Assembly: GCA_023392945.1 (NCBI GenBank) | Contig: JAEWNB010000102.1 | Location: 1-27,534, forward strand | Origin: Bacteroidota bacterium | GTDB taxonomy: Bacteria; Bacteroidota; Bacteroidia; Bacteroidales; WCHB1-69 | Reading direction: 5' to 3' | DNA length: 27,534 nucleotides | In this document: piece by piece, positions 8,007 to 16,363 of the stretch | How the letters are laid out: each line of letters begins with the position of its first letter | Numbering within the stretch: the stretch's first letter is position 1 | Translations under genes and position numbers: made by a program | The notes under the pieces: generated by a model | What the model was told of the DNA's origin: nothing | The model's database searches: none | The model's input: only the letters and a program-made list of their open reading frames with translations

Positions 8007-9169
8007 TTCAGCTTAAATATAACAAATACACTTTTGCCGGGATTTTGAGCGGTCAGGTTCTCGTCCATGACGGCAATTCCTTCTTTGGTGATCATGATTT
8101 CATGTTTACTAAGTTGCTCAGGCATATCTATTTCTGCAATTTGAGAAAAAGTAGAATCTAAGACTATCAAAGACCAAGGCTTATCAGCCGGATTGTTGCG
8201 CGTACCGTCTTCATTTTCATGGGGCATAGGTTTGGCAGCAACAACATAATACAAATTGCGATAATAATCGTACCGGAGATACATATAAGAAAGTCGTGCA
8301 GCGGCATCTCTTGATAAATATTCATAGTCAAAAATCTTGCTTGCATCCATGGTTTTTGAAGGCTCCGTTTTATATCGGCTTAATAAAGGAAAATGTTCCT
8401 GAGAGTTATCCGGATGAGTGACAAAAAGGCTGTCGATAAAGAAGTAGCAGGTAACAAAATCCAAGTTTTTATTGAGGGCAATCCACGGCCAATAATGATT
8501 ATAGCTACTATCAGAAAAATGGATTTTTGGAAAAGCACCTATTGTTTTTCCATCAAATGTAATCTCGTGTTTACCTATCTCCAATTCGGAAGCAAATCCA
8601 TGTGAGAATTTTCTGATCCTAGAGACCTTGTTCTGTGATGAAGTACTGATTAAGAATACATCCGTATAATACAAACGAACACCTTCTTTATTCATTTTAA
8701 ACGGCATTCCAAATGACATACTTCCTAATACAAGATCTTCATTGTCACGTTTTCCCAGATATAAAGAAAGCGTATCAATTGTTTTATCGGAATGAATCCT
8801 ATAGAACCTGTTATTATTTCGACTTTCGTATAAGTATTGTATAATGAAAGAATCTTTATTTTCGATTAGATAATTGTTTATTCGAGCTCTTATGGGCAAA
8901 ATAGTTGTCGGAGTAATTGAATCAATACAAAAACAAAAAGCAAATGCAGTATCGTAATTCCTAAAATAAGTATTTACTTGGGTGTTATATTCCGGATTAT
9001 ATAGGGATCTGATTTTGGTTATTTGATAATCCAAAACAACCGTATCAATTGCCTTTATTTCTTTATAGGCAATTTGTTTGGTTACACAAGAATTTGCAAT
9101 GAAACAAAAAATTAAAATGCATAAAAACTGACAGATGGTCAATGTTTCTATATGATTATTTTTACCCAT
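8003..9169 (-). CDS. DUF4221-like lipoprotein
   Basis: About 388 residues from the ATG at 9169. The frame extends to a TTG at 9205, but the ATG gives M-G-K-N-N-H and then a proper export signal. A hydrophobic stretch (~11-24) ends in A-N-S-C (Cys28), an imperfect lipobox, so an outer-membrane or periplasmic lipoprotein is likely. The body has repeated short beta strands with hydrophobic/aromatic pattern and the late PWSLIVLDSTFSQIAEIDMPE, GIAVMDENL and VFVIFKLK segments, reminiscent of the DUF4221/six-bladed propeller lipoproteins of Bacteroidales. No catalytic motif is seen. It is the first gene of a two-gene operon with the CxxC protein and is bracketed by the direct repeats A and B. The family assignment is from overall pattern, not from a profile. 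Confidence 0.65.
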   Translation of the reverse strand: MGKNNHIETLTICQFLCILIFCFIANSCVTKQIAYKEIKAIDTVVLDYQITKIRSLYNPEYNTQVNTYFRNYDTAFAFCFCIDSITPTTILPIRARINNYLIENKDSFIIQYLYESRNNNRFYRIHSDKTIDTLSLYLGKRDNEDLVLGSMSFGMPFKMNKEGVRLYYTDVFLISTSSQNKVSRIRKFSHGFASELEIGKHEITFDGKTIGAFPKIHFSDSSYNHYWPWIALNKNLDFVTCYFFIDSLFVTHPDNSQEHFPLLSRYKTEPSKTMDASKIFDYEYLSRDAAARLSYMYLRYDYYRNLYYVVAAKPMPHENEDGTRNNPADKPWSLIVLDSTFSQIAEIDMPEQLSKHEIMITKEGIAVMDENLTAQNPGKSVFVIFKLK

Positions 9170-9510
9170 TTTTTTAATATTAATTATTATCTCTTCTTTA
9201 ATCAATTTTTTCTCATTATTAAACTAATCTTCTTTTTATAGACTATGCAAAAGAAAATGTTTCTGAAAAAAAACTTTTTCTTTTTAATAATTTATTTTTA
9301 CTCGTTTAAATATTGACCTCACAAAAATAACTTTTTTTTATTTCAATTACAATATCTTTATCTTTTTGTACAATTTTGATAAAAAGGTGGTGCTTTTCTA
9401 AAATAAGGAGAATAGTCGTGTAACTGCTCTCCTCTGGCAGTGAGATTTTCGGCTTATTCTTTCTCGAAAGAGATGTTGGTCAAATTTTTTTTGAGAATTT
9501 CGGTATGTTT
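9170..9510. other. Leader and intergenic region upstream of the DUF4221 gene
   Basis: Holds the -7 element at 9322-9329 and a long AT-rich leader of about 150 bases. Further right, a plus-strand frame without a start codon is open from 9424 to the TGA at 9526-9528 (LLSSGSEIFGLFFLERD and on) and runs into repeat B. It may be a fragment of an old gene. Nothing else is recognised. Confidence 0.5.
9322..9329 (-). promoter_or_regulatory. Promoter of the DUF4221/CxxC operon
   Basis: The minus strand reads TATTTTTG, with a TTG at 9352-9350 about 20 bases upstream that fits the -33 element. It lies about 150 bases from the ATG at 9169. Confidence 0.6.
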
Positions 9511-9653
9511 CTCACGTTTGCCCGTTGATTTAGAGAATTATTTTTTAAGGAATTGGGATGCATTGCCTACGGGGAAAATTCAACACTAAGCATTAAAAAC
9601 TTAGCTTTTTTTTTGTTTGTGAAAGAGAGTGGGGTCGTTGTGTTTTAGTTTTG
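9511..9653. repeat. Dispersed direct repeat, copy B
   Basis: Partner of copy A (7355-7496), same orientation, about 2.16 kb away. It has the same CTAAG...CTTAG inverted repeat and the same GAGAGTGGGG segment near its right end. It ends 12 bases before the stop codon of the oxidase gene at 9666. The two copies bracket the DUF4221/CxxC operon and its promoter. Confidence 0.85.
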
Positions 9654-9665
9654 TCAGCACTGCAA

Positions 9666-10088
9666 TTAAAAAGTTATATATTCCTTAGGAAGTAAATTGT
9701 TTTCCATTTTCCAAAAATGAGCTTTCCCGTGGCTGATTTTGAAAAGGAACAATTGGGGGCTTTCGGCAGTCAAACCGAAACGTTTCAGGAAAGGTCGGTC
9801 ATTGATGACTTTTTCCTTATAAGAGATGTCGTCAATAAATTGAACTTCTCCGGAAACACGCAACATGGTTCCCATCATTCCTTCCTGTTTGTAAAAACAA
9901 GCTTCAACAAAAGGATTCTTCTTCAGTTGGGCAGGAATTTCTTTATTGGTAGTGGTTTGGAAATAGAAACCTGTTTCATCGGCAAACCAGAAGCCCATAG
10001 CTCTCACTCTGGGTTCATTGCCATCCATTGTTGCTAAATAGCAAATAGGATTTTCATTTGAAAATTTAATGCAATCTTGAATATTCAT
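9666..10088 (-). CDS. Pyridoxamine 5'-phosphate oxidase family (FMN-binding split barrel) protein
   Basis: 140 residues. The fold follows the small PNPOx-like pattern: NPICYLATMDGNEPRVRAM near the N-terminus, FYFQTTTNKEIPAQLKKNPFVEACFY in the middle, then LRVSGEVQFIDD and a C-terminal KISHGKAHFWKME. Members bind FMN, F420 or heme and most are uncharacterised. True pyridoxamine phosphate oxidases are longer, so vitamin B6 synthesis is unlikely. The ATG at 10088 lies 8 bases after the cutC stop, so the two are probably one operon. No terminator precedes repeat B. Confidence 0.88.
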   Translation of the reverse strand: MNIQDCIKFSNENPICYLATMDGNEPRVRAMGFWFADETGFYFQTTTNKEIPAQLKKNPFVEACFYKQEGMMGTMLRVSGEVQFIDDISYKEKVINDRPFLKRFGLTAESPQLFLFKISHGKAHFWKMENNLLPKEYITF

Positions 10089-10096
10089 AATAGTTC

Positions 10097-10831
10097 TTAG
10101 ATTTGATTATTATCAGAAAAAAGTTTTTTCAATAAATTTATTTCAAATTCATCACTTTCAAAAAAGCCGTCAGGAGATGAATTCCAAGGTGATGAATATT
10201 TTACATTATGATGCATAATAAAAAAATCTTTACAAGAGGCATGTAGTTCAGTCGCAGAAGTTATAGAAGCAATTTCCAAAGCATTATGGTGAGAGATTCC
10301 GCCTCCCGGGACAATAATTATTCGGTTATTTGCCTTACTGATAATTTTCTGCAGATTAGAAACCCCTTCCAAGGCGCTGTTGCAGAGACCGGAAGTCAGA
10401 ATTCGGTGACAACCGCAATGGATAATATCTTCTAATGATTTTTCCCAGTCGGAAGTTCTGTCAAAAGCTCTGTGAAAAGTCACTTCCATGGGAGAAGCCA
10501 TTTCAACAATTTGTTTGGTTTTAGAAACATCAACCGAACCATCTTCAGAGAGGAAGCCAACCACAATTCCTTTCACCCCCAGTTTCTTACATTGAGCAAT
10601 ATCTTGTTTCATGATTTCGAGCTCCAAATCGGAATAGTTGAAATTGCCGGCTCGTGGTCTAATTAGAACAAAAGTATTAATTTTGAGGTAGTTGACGCAA
10701 AAAGAGATAGAGGCATAGGAGGGAGTAGTTCCGCCTTCGGAAAGATTTTGGCACAGTTCAATTCTGTCGGCGCCTCCCAATTGTGCATTTACTGCAGACT
10801 GCACAGAATTGGCACAAATTTCTATAATCAT
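10097..10831 (-). CDS. cutC: CutC family protein
   Basis: The frame is open further upstream (to 10912), but that extension is low-complexity and crosses a promoter element. The ATG at 10831 gives M-I-I-E-I-C-A-N-S, the classical CutC start, and 244 residues, close to the usual length of about 248. The TIM-barrel landmarks are A-N-A-Q-L-G-G-A-D-R-I-E-L-C (about 14-27), IRPRAGNF, GIVVGFLSEDGSVD, VTFHRAFDR, ILTSG, IIVPGGGI and ELHASC. CutC was described as a copper-homeostasis protein in E. coli, but that role is disputed. The cytoplasmic protein is likely co-transcribed with the FMN-fold gene downstream and is divergent from dnaN. Confidence 0.93.
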   Translation of the reverse strand: MIIEICANSVQSAVNAQLGGADRIELCQNLSEGGTTPSYASISFCVNYLKINTFVLIRPRAGNFNYSDLELEIMKQDIAQCKKLGVKGIVVGFLSEDGSVDVSKTKQIVEMASPMEVTFHRAFDRTSDWEKSLEDIIHCGCHRILTSGLCNSALEGVSNLQKIISKANNRIIIVPGGGISHHNALEIASITSATELHASCKDFFIMHHNVKYSSPWNSSPDGFFESDEFEINLLKKLFSDNNQI

Positions 10832-10854
10832 ATTGCAAGTATTTAATAGAGAAG

Positions 10855-10862
10855 CAAAAATA
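10855..10862 (-). promoter_or_regulatory. -7 promoter element of cutC
   Basis: The minus strand reads TATTTTTG then CTTC, 23 bases before the ATG at 10831. This supports the short cutC start over the longer frame. Confidence 0.6.
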
Positions 10863-10901
10863 GAAAAAAAATGGAACTTTAAAATCAAATAAAAAAAAAT
10901 G

Positions 10902-10909
10902 TATATTTG
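10902..10909 (+). promoter_or_regulatory. -7 promoter element of dnaN
   Basis: TATATTTG then CACACT, 25 bases before the dnaN ATG. The downstream context matches that of rplY (TTTGCACACT). Confidence 0.6.
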
Positions 10910-10934
10910 CACACTGATTTAAAAAGAAAATATT

Positions 10935-12065
10935 ATGAAATTCATTGTATCCCGTGATGTTCTATACAAGAACTTAAGTGCCATTAGTGGAGTATTGTGC
11001 ACAAACAGCACATTACCGATTTTAGATAACTTTCTTTTCACCATCGAAGGAGAGAATCTCACTTTAACTGCATCAGATTTGGATTCCACAATGAGTGCTG
11101 TAATTGAATTATCGAATGTAGAAGGAGAGGGCTCAGTTGCCGTTCCTTCCAAGATATTACTGGAAACATTAAAACTTATTCCGGAGACACCGATTGTTTT
11201 TGCTATTGATGAAGAGAACAAGGTGGTTAAATTCACTGCTGCCAATGGAGAATATGATTCTCCCTGTTTTGCAGGGGATGAATATCCACAGATTAAGAGG
11301 ATGGAACAGAGCAACTCTTTTGAAATTGATTCCAATATTTTACATAGGGCTATAAGTAAGACCTTATTTGCTTCAGGCAATGATGAATTGAGACCAAACA
11401 TGATGGGCGTTTTATGTGAATTATCAAGTGAATGCATTACTTTTGTGGCAACAGATGCCCACAAATTGGCAAGATACAGAAATACCAGTGTAAAGACGGA
11501 TGATTTTACTTCCTTTATACTTCCTAAAAAACCTATCTCTCAGCTCAAGAATGTCTTATTGGGATTATCCGAACCGGTAAAAGTTGAATATTCATCTGAT
11601 TCAAATCACATTCAGTTTTCTTTTGGCAATATTACTTTATTCTCTTCATTAAAAGAAGGAAAATATCCAAATTATGAAGCGGTTATACCCACAGATAATC
11701 CCAACGTATTTATTGTATCCCGTGAAGATTTTCTCAAATCGATTCGTCGTGTCGGTATTTTTTCAAATCAATCGACTTTTCAGGTAAGGGTATCATTAAA
11801 TGAAGAGACCACCACTATTTCTGCTGAAGATATTGACTATTCCAACAAGGCAGAAGAAAGCATCAGCGGAACATTTGTCGGAGAACCAATGAATATCGGT
11901 TTCAATTCGAGATTTCTCAGAGAGATGTTAGAAAACATGGATTCTCCTGAAATTCGTATTGAAATGTCTCAATCTACTCGTGCTGCGCTGATAGTACCTT
12001 CAGAAGAGTTCTCGGAAGAAGAATCTCTATTGATGTTAATCATGCCGGTACTGCTTAACGACTAA
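10935..12065 (+). CDS. dnaN: DNA polymerase III subunit beta (sliding clamp)
   Basis: 376 residues, a normal length. The three clamp domains follow in order: MKFIVSRDVLYKNLSAISGVL at the start, GDEYPQIKRME and the LRPNMMGVLCEL region in the second, ISREDF-type and SQSTRAALIVPSEE near the end. The C-terminal LLMLIMPVLLND carries the typical hydrophobic M-P-V tail. The ring-shaped dimer tethers DNA polymerase III to DNA. dnaN is not beside dnaA, dnaA boxes are not apparent, and rnpB follows after 45 bases. A shorter GGGA-GAAA-TCCC hairpin lies at 12090-12101. Confidence 0.97.
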   Translation: MKFIVSRDVLYKNLSAISGVLCTNSTLPILDNFLFTIEGENLTLTASDLDSTMSAVIELSNVEGEGSVAVPSKILLETLKLIPETPIVFAIDEENKVVKFTAANGEYDSPCFAGDEYPQIKRMEQSNSFEIDSNILHRAISKTLFASGNDELRPNMMGVLCELSSECITFVATDAHKLARYRNTSVKTDDFTSFILPKKPISQLKNVLLGLSEPVKVEYSSDSNHIQFSFGNITLFSSLKEGKYPNYEAVIPTDNPNVFIVSREDFLKSIRRVGIFSNQSTFQVRVSLNEETTTISAEDIDYSNKAEESISGTFVGEPMNIGFNSRFLREMLENMDSPEIRIEMSQSTRAALIVPSEEFSEEESLLMLIMPVLLND

Positions 12066-12110
12066 TCAATTTATTCAAATATACAAATAGGGAGAAATCC
12101 CTGATAAAAA

Positions 12111-12456
12111 ACGGCGATTGTTCTGTCGCTGCCTCAATTTATTGAGGGAGAGGAAAGTCCGGGCAACACAGAGCACCATGCTTCCTAACGGGAAGGAGCT
12201 CCGAAAGGAGTTACAGAGAGTGCCACAGAAAAGAACCGCTCCGGCAATACCGGAGTAAGGGTGAAAACGCGAGGTAAGAGCTCACGACGTCGGTAGTGAT
12301 ATTCGGCGGGGGTAAACCTCATGGGTTGAAAGGCCAAATAAGCCGGGGTTTGAGGGCTGCTCGTCCAACTCGGTGGGTAGGCTGATTGAGCTTTTTGGCA
12401 ACGAAAAGCCTAGATAAATGACAGAAATTTACAGAACCCGGCTTACAGATCGCCGT
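12111..12456 (+). ncRNA. rnpB: RNase P RNA, bacterial class A
   Basis: About 346 nt. The P1 helix is formed by ACGGCGAT (12111-12118) and ATCGCCGT (12449-12456). The universal core GAGGAAAGTCCGGGC is at 12150-12164, TGCCACAGAAAA at about 12221-12232, GGTAAGAGCTCACGA at about 12273, and the matching 3' core ACAGAACCCGGCTTACAG at 12431-12448. It is the catalytic RNA that matures tRNA 5' ends. A run of eight T starts at the end of P1, so this helix doubles as the terminator. The stop codon of the opposing gene at 12462 lies in this T run. Confidence 0.96.
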
Positions 12457-12461
12457 TTTTT

Positions 12462-13118
12462 TTATTCAGTAAACACATATTCTATAATATTTGCACCCAT
12501 CTGCAGTGCTTTGGTCCTGATAGCTTGTGAATCTTTGTGTACTTCAAAGTCTTCCCATCCATCCCCTAAATCACACTCATAAGTAAACAGACAAACCAAT
12601 CTTCCTTCCCAAATGATACCGAAAGCCTGAGGAGGTTTGTTGTCATGTTCATGAATCTTGGGAAGTCCGCCGGGAAATTTATATTTTTGATGAAAAATCG
12701 GATGATTGTAAGGCAACTCAACAAAGTCCACTTCAGGAAAGACAGATTTCATTTGGGCGCGAATAAATTTGTTAAGACCATAATTGTCATCAATATGGAG
12801 AAACCCGCCTGCCATAAGATAATTCCTCAAATTTAGTGCTTCTTCTTCTGAAAAAATGACATTTCCGTGTCCTGTCATGTGAATAAAAGGATACTGGAAC
12901 AAATCAGGACTCCCGACCTCAACTGTTGCATAAGAACTATTCAGAGACATTCCCAGATTTTCATTACAAAATTTAATCAAATTGGAAAGAGAAGTAGGAT
13001 TGGCATACCAGTCGCCACCACCCCGATATTTGAGTAATGCTATCTGTTGGGAATGAACCGGCAAACAGTTAGCAAAAAACAAAAGTATTAAAACAAATAG
13101 TAACTTCTTCATCATCAT
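12462..13118 (-). CDS. DUF4159 domain protein, exported
   Basis: 218 residues with a signal peptide (about 1-23, ending V-H-S before Q). The mature part shows the DUF4159 pattern: QIALLKYRGGGDWYANPTSL, the GSPDLFQYPFIHMTGHGN strand, then EEALNLRNYLMAGGFLHIDD, which resembles the ThuA/glutamine amidotransferase-like fold, and NPP-like YNHPIFHQKY followed by GRLVCLFTYECDLGDGWED. Function is not established. It starts 17 bases after the VWA gene on the same strand and is probably its operon partner. Three ATGs in a row (13118, 13115, 13112) could each start. Confidence 0.85.
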   Translation of the reverse strand: MMMKKLLFVLILLFFANCLPVHSQQIALLKYRGGGDWYANPTSLSNLIKFCNENLGMSLNSSYATVEVGSPDLFQYPFIHMTGHGNVIFSEEEALNLRNYLMAGGFLHIDDNYGLNKFIRAQMKSVFPEVDFVELPYNHPIFHQKYKFPGGLPKIHEHDNKPPQAFGIIWEGRLVCLFTYECDLGDGWEDFEVHKDSQAIRTKALQMGANIIEYVFTE

Positions 13119-13135
13119 TGTTTAAAAAAACTCAA

Positions 13136-15235
13136 TTAATATCCGCCACCCCATTTTCTCAAGAACCATTCAATACCCAAAAGAAGCACAATAGCAATGA
13201 AATACCACCATGAATTCAACATCATGCTATAGTGTTTATTATAAGACACCACAGATTTAATTTGATCATTATGCATTATTTCATCCCTGATTTGCTGCAT
13301 TTTGTCAGGAGTATAGAACTTCCCTTTAGTAGCATAAGAGATATTTTTCAAAAGTTCGAAATCAGCCACAATATTCATAGATTCGAGCATTACTTCCCTA
13401 ACAGTGAATGCTCCATTTTTCTGATAAACTTTATTTCCATATTTTACAGAAGCAGTCCAGGAATAGTTTCCAATGGGCAGTTCCCCGATATTGAGTCCAT
13501 AAGAATTATTGATTTTAGAAAAATGCGCACTATATTTTTTCCCCTCTTCGCTAAGGATGACCATGGTTATATCCGGGTCATTAATTAACTCATAGCTTTC
13601 ATTAAAAAGTTCTGCAGTAAATTCAACAGGAGCATTTTCGTCGAAAATATTCTTTCCATACACCCGAAAGAAACTGCGGTCACTTTTCACGGAAAGGAAA
13701 AGTGCCATTTTATTAACAATCTCATTAAAAGCATCATGATTTTGAGCATACAAGAAATTATAAAGTTTCCACTGCCACAATCCTTCACCGGCAATAACAC
13801 CTGTTTTGGCTCCATTAACCTCATTGAATAGGATTAAGGGGTATTGAGTAATCAGATTGTTGATTTTTTGATACATAAAGATATTCGAAGATACTGCCGA
13901 TTTATAATCACCGAAGAAAGTATGAAGAGGAGGGAAGTTATTCAGCATTCTTTTTGTCTCTTCCGAGAAGGTAAAAGAGGTAAAGTTGTTATTAAAGGAA
14001 GGGATTGCATCATTAAAGAGATTTTTATTTTGGGAAACTATTAATCCGGCATTCAATGAATTAAATGCACTAAGATTAGACTGGCTTCCTAAAATATACA
14101 AAACAGAGATCCCTTCTTTTTGAATCTGAGACAATAAGTTGGAGATGGGGTTTGTCTTTGAAGGCAGTTGATGCATAACAATCAAAGAATAGTTATCGGG
14201 AGTATTTTTCAAATCTTGGGGAGTCATAACTTCCACCTGATACTTGTCGGAAATCTCCAGCGCATGTTTCATGGCACTGACATCCGGATGAGGTGAATTA
14301 TAGAGAATGAGGACTTTCTCTCGCGCATCGACCACCTCAATAAAAAAGGAGCTTTGATTATTCTTATGGGTGATTTCACCTTCAAGTTGAGTAAGTTTGA
14401 CATTAAAATGCTCTATTCCTTTTTCTTTGGCTTCAATAGAGAGTTTAACAGTCTCAAAATAATTGGCACTGCTGAAGGTTATATTTTTGGAAAATATTTC
14501 GCCATTTTTATCCTCGACAGTCAGTTTTGCACTTTTACCTCCAAGTTTATTTGCAGCGACCTTTATTTCAACAGGAAAGAAATTCCCTTTATAGGTTTGT
14601 TTATTATGATTAATGCCTTGAATAAAAAGGTCTTTCTGAAGTTCGTTATTTCCCAGTCCCACAGTATAAACGGGAAAAGCCATCTTTTCAGCTTTATAAT
14701 AGGGATTTGCACCGCTATTATAGATACCGTCAGAAAGAAGCACCATTGCTCCTATATTTCTGTTTACATAAAAGTTGGCAATATTATCAAAAATGGAGGA
14801 TATGTTGGTCGTCTTATCCGTAAACGAAATAGCCGGTTCTCCATTTTTAGAATTCACAAGAATATCTTCATCTCCAATCAGATAGGTTTGCACTTCATAT
14901 TGATTTCCGAAAGAATTAATAAATTCCTTTACGCGGGGAATAAAACTATTCTTATAAAAAGCTGAATCTTTTCCCGATACTATCGATTCGGAGTTATCAA
15001 CTGCAAAAACAACGATGGGTTTTTCCCTTTGCTTTATGGTAAGTTTAACCATCAACGCCAAAAAAAGTAAAGTTATCAAGGAGATGGAAACGCCTCTTAG
15101 GGCAGCCATTATGATCAGAGACGACTTATCGTAATCAATATTACTATTTTTATAATATAATATAAATGAATAAATTGCACCTATGAGAAGAGCTAATGGA
15201 AGAAACCATAAAGAATATTCGCTTAGAATTGCCAT
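13136..15235 (-). CDS. Membrane-anchored VWA-domain protein
   Basis: 699 residues. Two hydrophobic segments at about 10-28 and 47-65 open the protein. A von Willebrand A domain (about 72-250) follows, with the MIDAS start VVFAVDNSESI (D80, S82, S84 as DxSxS) and AMVLLSDGIYNSG. Beta-rich repeats and a middle region with KVLILYNSPHPDVSAMKHAL and LIVMHQLPS resemble an amidotransferase-like module. A C-terminal helix (WWYFIAIVLLLGIEWFLRKW) closes the protein. This layout matches the large conserved membrane VWA/glutamine-amidotransferase-like proteins of Bacteroidota and Planctomycetes, often found near DUF4159 and MoxR genes, though no MoxR gene is here. Function is unknown; a role in assembly of a periplasmic complex is inference. 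Confidence 0.85.
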   Translation of the reverse strand: MAILSEYSLWFLPLALLIGAIYSFILYYKNSNIDYDKSSLIIMAALRGVSISLITLLFLALMVKLTIKQREKPIVVFAVDNSESIVSGKDSAFYKNSFIPRVKEFINSFGNQYEVQTYLIGDEDILVNSKNGEPAISFTDKTTNISSIFDNIANFYVNRNIGAMVLLSDGIYNSGANPYYKAEKMAFPVYTVGLGNNELQKDLFIQGINHNKQTYKGNFFPVEIKVAANKLGGKSAKLTVEDKNGEIFSKNITFSSANYFETVKLSIEAKEKGIEHFNVKLTQLEGEITHKNNQSSFFIEVVDAREKVLILYNSPHPDVSAMKHALEISDKYQVEVMTPQDLKNTPDNYSLIVMHQLPSKTNPISNLLSQIQKEGISVLYILGSQSNLSAFNSLNAGLIVSQNKNLFNDAIPSFNNNFTSFTFSEETKRMLNNFPPLHTFFGDYKSAVSSNIFMYQKINNLITQYPLILFNEVNGAKTGVIAGEGLWQWKLYNFLYAQNHDAFNEIVNKMALFLSVKSDRSFFRVYGKNIFDENAPVEFTAELFNESYELINDPDITMVILSEEGKKYSAHFSKINNSYGLNIGELPIGNYSWTASVKYGNKVYQKNGAFTVREVMLESMNIVADFELLKNISYATKGKFYTPDKMQQIRDEIMHNDQIKSVVSYNKHYSMMLNSWWYFIAIVLLLGIEWFLRKWGGGY

Positions 15236-15254
15236 CTTATATTAATTGAGAGTG

Positions 15255-15262
15255 CAAAAATA
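15255..15262 (-). promoter_or_regulatory. -7 promoter element of the VWA/DUF4159 operon
   Basis: The minus strand reads TATTTTTG then CACTC, 19 bases before the VWA gene ATG at 15235. Confidence 0.6.
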
Positions 15263-15418
15263 ACATTTATTCATCAGAAATATTCATATTCCATGTAACT
15301 AATTTTGATATTAGTCGGTTATCATATTAATTCTTATAATCAATTTATGATTATAGAAAAAATTCCTTAAAACAGTAATTTAGGGTATCAGGAATGAGTC
15401 TTCAATTTGGAACGATTC

Positions 15419-16363
15419 TTAAAAAGGGGTACCGCTTCCTATATAGCAGTTAATGCCGGAAGAAGTAAACATTCTTTCAATTTCTGCTATTTTCTCTTTA
15501 GTAGGGACCGAATATGGAGTTCCAAGGTATTCGCGGTTGAGCTTTTGATATTTTTCTTTTCCGAGATGGTGAAGGGGCAGAATATTGATTTCATTACGAC
15601 CGTTCTTTTTAAGAAAAGATATAAGGGCCTCAATATTTTCTTTAGAATCGTTGAAATCGGGAATCAGTGGCAATCGGAAAATAAGTCTTCCGGGAAATTC
15701 TTTTGCAACGAAAGAGGCATTTTCCAATATTTGCTTATTATCAACATGGGTAGCTTTTTTATGCTCTTCTCCGTTAAAATGTTTCAGGTCAAAGAATATC
15801 CAGTCAAGCCAAGGCATCACCTCCTGAAAGTTTTTCTTGGGTACATTTCCACATGTCTCAATGGCGGTATGAATATAAGATTGGTGGCATTCTGATAGCA
15901 ATTCTTTCACAAATTCGATTTGCAGCAGCGGTTCTCCACCCGTCAGCGTAATTCCGCCTTCACTTCCCCAGAAACGTCGGTCGCGTTTAATAATCCCCAT
16001 AAGTTTTGAAATAGAGATTTCATAACCGCACATTTTAAGGGCATCCGTATAACACTCTTTGTAGCAATTCTGATTTTCGCATACAGCACAAAGATTCCGG
16101 TTGATTTTTAATTTTCCGTTTTCAAATGTGATGGCATTAGAAGAACAATTCTCCATACAGCTCTTGCAGGCGATACATTTTGCCTCATAGTACATTACAG
16201 TAGGCTTTGGACTGATACCCTCAGGGTTGCAACACCAAAAACAATTAAGTGTGCAGCCTTTCATAAAGATTAGCGTCCGGCAGCCGGGGCCATCATGAAC
16301 CGAAAGTCCTTGAATATCAAAAATAAAACCTTTTAAGTTGGAATAATTAGGGTTTAAAGTCAT
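15419..16363 (-). CDS. hpdA: 4-hydroxyphenylacetate decarboxylase activating enzyme (radical SAM)
   Basis: A 314-residue glycyl-radical-enzyme activase that uses S-adenosylmethionine to place the radical on its partner. The radical SAM cluster motif is C37-TLN-C41-FW-C44. A ferredoxin-like insertion carries two cysteine sets, C63/C66/C69/C73 and C92/C95/C100/C104, typical of activases outside the PflA subgroup. T-G-G-E-P at 141-145 is the SAM-binding strand. The start overlaps the end of hpdC by 17 bases, which implies coupled translation. Length and gene order match the clostridial hpdA (about 316 residues). Specificity for the neighbouring enzyme follows from context. Confidence 0.92.
   Translation of the reverse strand: MTLNPNYSNLKGFIFDIQGLSVHDGPGCRTLIFMKGCTLNCFWCCNPEGISPKPTVMYYEAKCIACKSCMENCSSNAITFENGKLKINRNLCAVCENQNCYKECYTDALKMCGYEISISKLMGIIKRDRRFWGSEGGITLTGGEPLLQIEFVKELLSECHQSYIHTAIETCGNVPKKNFQEVMPWLDWIFFDLKHFNGEEHKKATHVDNKQILENASFVAKEFPGRLIFRLPLIPDFNDSKENIEALISFLKKNGRNEINILPLHHLGKEKYQKLNREYLGTPYSVPTKEKIAEIERMFTSSGINCYIGSGTPF

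Noticed and set aside
7355..9653. Insertion sequence or composite transposon
   Set aside because: No transposase frame, no terminal inverted repeats and no target-site duplication could be seen; only the direct repeats are supported.
10832..10912. Extended N-terminus of cutC
   Set aside because: The extra residues are low-complexity, cross the -7 element, and the family starts at M-I-I-E-I-C-A-N-S.
10919..11464. 181-residue minus-strand open frame opposite dnaN
   Set aside because: Complementary shadow of dnaN with low-complexity translation and no promoter.
14354..14965. 203-residue plus-strand open frame opposite the VWA gene
   Set aside because: It is antisense to a well-supported gene with domains and operon context, and has no recognisable protein features.
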